Below, one piece after another: positions 59,011-64,000 of a DNA stretch of 64,000 nt; within the stretch, counting starts at the first letter, position 1; every line of letters begins with the position of its first letter. The position numbers and the translations under genes are program-made. The stretch covers positions 5,469,079-5,533,078 of the forward strand of contig NC_135568.1 in NCBI RefSeq assembly GCF_964340395.1. Reading direction: 5' to 3'. The notes beneath the pieces are model-generated. The model saw nothing but the letters and a program-made list of their open reading frames with translations. It searched no databases and was not told the origin of the DNA. The DNA is from Glandiceps talaboti (lineage: Eukaryota > Hemichordata > Enteropneusta > Spengelidae).

Positions 59011-59860
59011 ACACACAGCTACCTAAGTATACAACTGACTCTGAAAAATGCAACTGATTTTTCAAGATAGATTTTATTTCAAAAGAAGAGATGTACAGAT
59101 TCCTAGAATCTTAAATTAACACTGTGGTTTCAATGGTATAGACAATGCATCACTATGTGTCCACACAACATGTATCTCAAGAAACACATCAGCTGGACAG
59201 AACTCAAAAAACAAGCAAAGATCACTAACTATTTAAACTTTCATCTTCTCAGAAACCACAGTGAAATATAAGTTCAAGTGTTTTGTGAATGTAAACTATG
59301 ATTAGTTAATACAAGTCTGGAAAAGTTGTGAGTTCACTTTTGCCCTTTGACCTTTAACCCCAAATTTTCTGTTCCCACAATGCTTTGCATGATTGTGCCA
59401 TTTTCAGGTTGTGCTGATGTCATAGCAACCAGATTTACAACACAAACTATATTCTAGCTATTTACTATTTATCAAGTCAAGACAGCAACATCTTAAGTAA
59501 AGCATTTCTTTCTGTGAGAAAAATTGGACTAACTCCGACAGGAAACTGGGAAAGTTTTGTATGTGAGAATTTCATATCAATTTATGATACTGGCATATTC
59601 TGATATGTGGCTTGCAACTGTGTTTGCCAAAATAAAGATTGTAATTAACAAAAAACACACACACCCTGTGTTTACTGATGTTGTCTTTTTGTGGCAATTA
59701 TTTTAACAGCCTCCTACTCTAAGCAAGTATTTCAAATTGATAAAAATAAAGCCTCTTGAAGCAGCTGTAGAAATATCAAAAGAATGACTACTGCTTAAGC
59801 CTCTTAAAAACAACAGGTGTACAGACTTAATTACAAGCCAATCAGAGTATGCCATTTGTA

Positions 59861-59977
59861 AGCTAATCTGCATACAGTTCTGATTGGAGGAATGCTGTTA
59901 GCTAATCTGCATACAATTATGATTGGAGGAATGCTGTTAGCTACTTTGCATACAATTCTGATTGGAGGAACGCTATC
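59861..59977. repeat. 39-bp tandem repeat, three copies
   Basis: Units starting AGCTAATCTGCATACA at 59861, 59900 and 59939 each contain CTGATTGGAGGAA (a CCAAT box on the minus strand) and a TTTGCAT/TCTGCAT word. Confidence 0.85.
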
Positions 59978-61129
59978 TTTTCTAGTTCTTAACATGAAAT
60001 TAAAGGAAGTATTTTTTCCTGACAAAAATACAATAATATTAGTACACATATAATCACTACTTCAGACTAAAAGCAACAAAAATGGTATGTGTACTGATGG
60101 TGGAAGTACAATATCAGATGTATTTTGACGTATTAATTTTGATTTGATTCCATTTCTTGATCACTATACAGATTGTCTTACACTTGGACAACGTTCCACC
60201 ACAAACTCTATGTATTAGTCTCGGAAAGAGTTTATTTGAAAGTCATTCATTCAAAACTCACATGTACATATAATATCTCAATCAATTATAACTTTCATAT
60301 TATCACCAATACATGGAGTTTCCCCTTCCTGTTTACAGATTCACAAGAAAAGTCCAGTCAGAATTAGTTCTGCCTGAGGTAACCATGTATAGATTACTGC
60401 TTTCAACTTACGACAACTTACTGTCAAAACAAAGAGATTGTGGTAAACGTGATGTCACTTCCTGTAAGAATTTCCCACAACCCCTTGCAAGAAATATCCA
60501 AAATGGCCGAACATATGATCCATATAAAGTGCAGTACGGCTTCATCACAAGATTTCTAACTTGACTAGTTACCAAGGTGATATTTTATCACCCTAAATCA
60601 TATGTACGTTGATAACAATAACCAATACAGGTGTACTAAAGGTAGAAATAAGTCTGACTGGACTTTTTCTTTTATTATATTTACTTGGAATCAATGAAGT
60701 TTTGTACGAAATCTAACAATTATATACTAGAGACCTGTTTACTATCGTTATGACCTACAATGGTTCTGGGAGTAGTTTCAACGTCTCCCAATACACAACG
60801 TCATTGAAACTACCAAGTGTACAGCCTAAAATATCGTCTTGGATAAATAGGAAAACTAATTTACAGTCAATTTATTTTTTTTGAAAAATATTATTCCACA
60901 AAAATGTGAATATTTTTCTGAACTTAACTTAATTAAAAAGACATAGTTACGTTACAGGATACAGAAGTCAGCCATGAAAACAGACAATGGAAAAACTCTA
61001 CAGTTAGGTTCTATTTATACTTTTGTTTTTACCATCTAACGTTAAATGTTTGGATTTTCTATGATATGTAAGCTCCAGCCTCAAAAAATAACAGATCATA
61101 AAAGTTGAAATTATGAATGTTACCTCATC

Positions 61130-61395
61130 AATGATTGGTTGAAACTGGAAATTTAGATAACATCAACCAATGAAAGATACTGTCTTTGCCAGTACTGATG
61201 AAAAAAAAAACCCACTGACTAGTCCGTGTGTTACAATATGATTGGTTAAGAATTGGAAATTTAGCCATCACTAACCAATCAAAGACACTGACTTTGCCAG
61301 CACTGATGAAGAAAAGACACTGATTTGTCAGTGTGTCATAATGTGATTGGTTGAGAACTGGAAATTTTGTCAACACCAATCAATGAAAGGCCGAC
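61130..61395. repeat. About 90-100-bp tandem repeat with paired CCAAT boxes, three copies
   Basis: Each unit has GATTGGTT, A(A)CTGGAAATTT, then AACCAATCAAAG or equivalent, so CCAAT motifs occur in both orientations about 30 bp apart. TTTGCCAG.ACTGATGA follows in the first two units. Confidence 0.8.
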
Positions 61396-62401
61396 ACGTA
61401 AGCTTGACAATGCCTGTTTTTGATTGAAAACCTTCCTTTGGTGACAAACTTGTTAAATTTCCAAATCCTGTATAAATCAACTAAATATCTACCTACTACA
61501 GTTTAAGGTTCACTATAACTACTACACATTATCTACATTATACTGCATATAATTCTTATTAATCATGGAAGGTCTAAATAACAGAAAGGACTTTTATTTC
61601 AGCATGATCACTTCATTCTTATCATCACTACTAAAGCAGGTTTATATTTTTAAGGTAACCATTCTATTTTCACTTTTGTAGTAAGCATAAATATTTTGAC
61701 TGATTTTACGTGTATGTTAATTTAGGAAGCCTCAGCAATATTGTAAAAATAACTTCATTCGGTGAAAATATCTACATTTACTTAGCCTTGTTAATAACAA
61801 AAGATGGGGTGTACTCTTAGGAATAAATCAAGCTGGGGTTGATGAAAATCCATTTTTTTGGCACATTTTTTGTGAAACTGTTTTACGGCATAAATCAATA
61901 AATCACACCCCAAGTTTCAAATGAAGGCCACTATTTTCAAGTATCAACAAAATCTTGAACAGCTGCTGATTGGTTGGTTTTATGATGCTGTCAGCCAATA
62001 GAATTCATTCTTATTGACTAGTGCAGGTTGACAAAGCCTTACCTTAGCTATCAGAATTTTGATTGGGTATACATTATTTTGTAATTCTTGGTGGTGGGAG
62101 GGCGCTAGAGGGGGGTCTGATGATGGCCACTTACTTTTCAATGTAATAATGTTCCCAACACCAATTCATAATTCTAAATAAATAAACCATTATACAAAAC
62201 TTCCTGTGTTTTCATGAGTTGGCAAAATCTATTCCTAAAACTGAGTTGTATCTAGGCAGTCTACCTAAAGTGAGTTCAGTACAATGTATAAAGAAATTTC
62301 AGTTGCTTTAAAACAAACCAATGACATGCCATCATATCCCAAACTTCCTTGCTGTGATCACGAAACTTGCAGTAAGACAAATTACTAAAAGTGTGTACGT
62401 A

Positions 62402-62545
62402 TGACCTTTAACCTGATATCACCTAGCAACAGCTGCTTGAGTGACATATGACCTTTAACCCTACATCACCTGGCAGCAGCTGCTTGAGTGACATATGACC
62501 TTTAACCTTATATCACCTAGCAACTGCTACTTGAGTGACATTGTT
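62402..62545. repeat. 47-bp tandem repeat with TGACCTTTAACC, three copies
   Basis: Units at 62402, 62449 and 62496 each contain TGACCTTTAACC (minus strand GGTTAAAGGTCA) followed by ATCACCTAGCAAC and GCTTGAGTGACA. Confidence 0.85.
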
Positions 62546-62985
62546 GTATTTGTGCTTAGAAAATGAAAATTCTGTCTTTTCCTGTTTGAAACTCTTTGTT
62601 TGCTGCAAAAAGTTTTCATTTCAAAGTTGTAATAATGTTTACAGGTGTGCCAAGAAAATTATCGGGTGTCACAAAAAGTTAAAACCTACAAACTTACTAA
62701 GAGAGTTTCCACATAAATCTTAAAAATTAGAGCCTACCATCTGAAAAGATGGAGTCGCCGAGTTCTTAAAACATTACATGTACAATATAACCTTGTTCTA
62801 AACAAATCATTTGTCTTACTGCTAATTTCAATATTTCCATTCTTCAAAAAAATATGGAAAAATAATTTAAGAAATTAGCACAATGTGTGGCAGCATTCTG
62901 ATAATTTCATAAATCATTATATGGAAGTCACTTTGTTGTTGCCATGGAGATGACCTTTCATGACCTTTGAGTTGGTTGCGATATG

Positions 62986-64000
62986 TTAAACGACTTCATA
63001 TTCACTCTTGATAGCCCTCATCAAGCAGCAGGCACAGATGATGCCAAGTAACTGAAATGACAAAAAAAATATATTTAGGTAATATATTATTATAAATTTC
63101 GAATAATTTACTGTATCGTATGGGTTACAAGTATTCATGGACTCTGAGTTCGTAATTGTGAGAGTTATTATAATTCGTAGCAAAGAAGTGTTGAGAAAAA
63201 TTCAAATTTTCACCATCTTGTCAACATAGTCAGGAATGTACTATAACGTGCACTCTAAGCCAACTGGACACACTATGAACAGACAGCAATTTCTCCCCAA
63301 GCGCCAAAATTTGGTATCCCCTATAACTTACTATATGGCAACTCACAAGAAAACCAGTGATTGTCATTTTAACTGGCAAAAAAATGTTGTCTTTCATTAA
63401 AGGGTATGCCGGTGTATTTATAATACTAGACAGGATCCAATGTCCATCGCGACGCTGGCATCAAAATCCCAGATGTATCTCTCCAGCTGGTTTCTTGTGT
63501 CTATTTCTATCATGTCCATTTCTAGTGTCAGAAATGTGACACAGACAAGTCGTAGTACCAGGACAACACATAGGGATTAGTCTTAACTACTCTTGACCAT
63601 GAGTTACAAAATTATGTCATGGCTTGAAAGTAACTTTAGTCTTAGTGGGCTACCATTTTCAGAAATTGGTAGCCCAAGGTTGGTAACCAATAGTCCCATA
63701 TTCATGAACTGAAAACAGAGTTCCTCTATTGCAAATATGTGTGTTTTTAAAATACTTTCATGTCCATAAATCTTCCATCCTTTAAATCATCACATAATCA
63801 GTGATAGTCTGAGTGGGCTACCAGCTTCAAATTATGGCAACCCCCCATGACAAGAATCGGGAGTCTTTGGACATGGGACTACTGCTAATTTCAAGCCCTG
63901 TATGTGTGTTGTATGAGAGACCAGATATTTTACTTAATGTTTTATCTTACCTCTACGACAGCAATACCAATAGCAACACCAGCAATGATTTCAAAGTTGT
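62986..64000 (-). CDS. CD63-like tetraspanin, last two exons (partial)
   Basis: On the minus strand, exon 63951-64000 (continuing beyond the window) reads NFEIIAGVAIGIAVVE and ends at donor GTAAGA. After an intron with acceptor CATTTCAG the last exon 62986-63051 reads LLGIICACCLMRAIKSEYEVV and stop, in phase 0. This is the end of the fourth transmembrane helix and the short cytoplasmic tail of a tetraspanin. The juxtamembrane Cys pair (CACC) is a usual palmitoylation site. The ending YEVV is a YxxPhi-type endosomal/lysosomal sorting signal, as in CD63 (GYEVM). CD63-type assignment rests on these 38 residues only; another tetraspanin with a Tyr tail is possible. The gene is convergent with WHAMM/JMY. 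Confidence 0.8.
63618..63900. mobile_element. Probable MITE in the tetraspanin intron
   Basis: Imperfect inverted ends ATGGCTTGAAAGTAAC and CTAATTTCAAGCCCTG, with repeated GTGGGCTACCA words inside. No target-site duplication was identified. Confidence 0.4.

Larger units (their letters stand above)
59011..62985 (-). other. Region between convergent genes, includes presumed tetraspanin 3' UTR
   Basis: No coding gene recognised. It holds three short tandem-repeat arrays (59861, 61130, 62402), described separately. Several minus-strand AATAAA words exist, so the end of the tetraspanin transcript cannot be placed. Confidence 0.4.

Noticed and set aside
63618-63900. Additional tetraspanin exon within the last intron
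   Set aside because: The region has inverted-repeat structure and no open frame continuing the tetraspanin sequence. Exon 63951 joins directly to 63051.

Overview
This is an AT-rich animal nuclear genome window. Short exons with GT..AG introns, long non-coding stretches, many palindromic MITEs, a tRNA-derived SINE, LINE tails and very long tetranucleotide microsatellites all point to a metazoan. Compact introns and the gene families suggest a marine invertebrate (an invertebrate deuterostome such as a hemichordate, cephalochordate or echinoderm is my best guess). The species is not determinable from the sequence alone.

Layout. 1-10.2 kb: no convincing gene; microsatellites, MITEs, a SINE and two promoter-like CRE/TATA pairs. 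10.26-13.9 kb (+): a six-exon gene for a small single-pass membrane protein with a signal peptide and two copies of a C-x3-C-x4-C-x12-C motif. All five of its introns are phase 1. 15.96-32.04 kb: a direct tandem segmental duplication (unit A 15959-24312, unit B 24313-32036). Each unit carries two plus-strand and one minus-strand sulfotransferase-like gene, a plus-strand sulfotransferase pseudogene, a LINE tail and a palindromic MITE. 33-34 kb: another sulfotransferase pseudogene and shuffled duplicate blocks. 36.7-41.8 kb (+): a two-exon C2H2 zinc-finger gene with 14 fingers. 44 kb (+): a further intact sulfotransferase-like gene between direct repeats. 47.8-54.6 kb (+): a complete eight-exon WHAMM/JMY-family actin nucleation-promoting factor, followed by an 83-bp minisatellite that looks derived from its own acidic tail. 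63-64 kb (-): the last two exons of a CD63-like tetraspanin, convergent with WHAMM/JMY and running off the window.

How they relate. The sulfotransferase-like genes are one locally expanding family. Two copies keep the Arg of the 3'-phosphate-binding motif (RDP...S) and the others have Gln there (QNP...S), which suggests functional divergence. Both the zinc-finger and the WHAMM/JMY genes carry coding-derived repeat fossils in their 3' flanks. WHAMM/JMY and CD63-type tetraspanins both act in endomembrane traffic, but nothing in the sequence shows more than neighbourhood.

Exon boundaries were read by eye from splice consensus and phase continuity. Family assignments come from remembered motifs, not searches.
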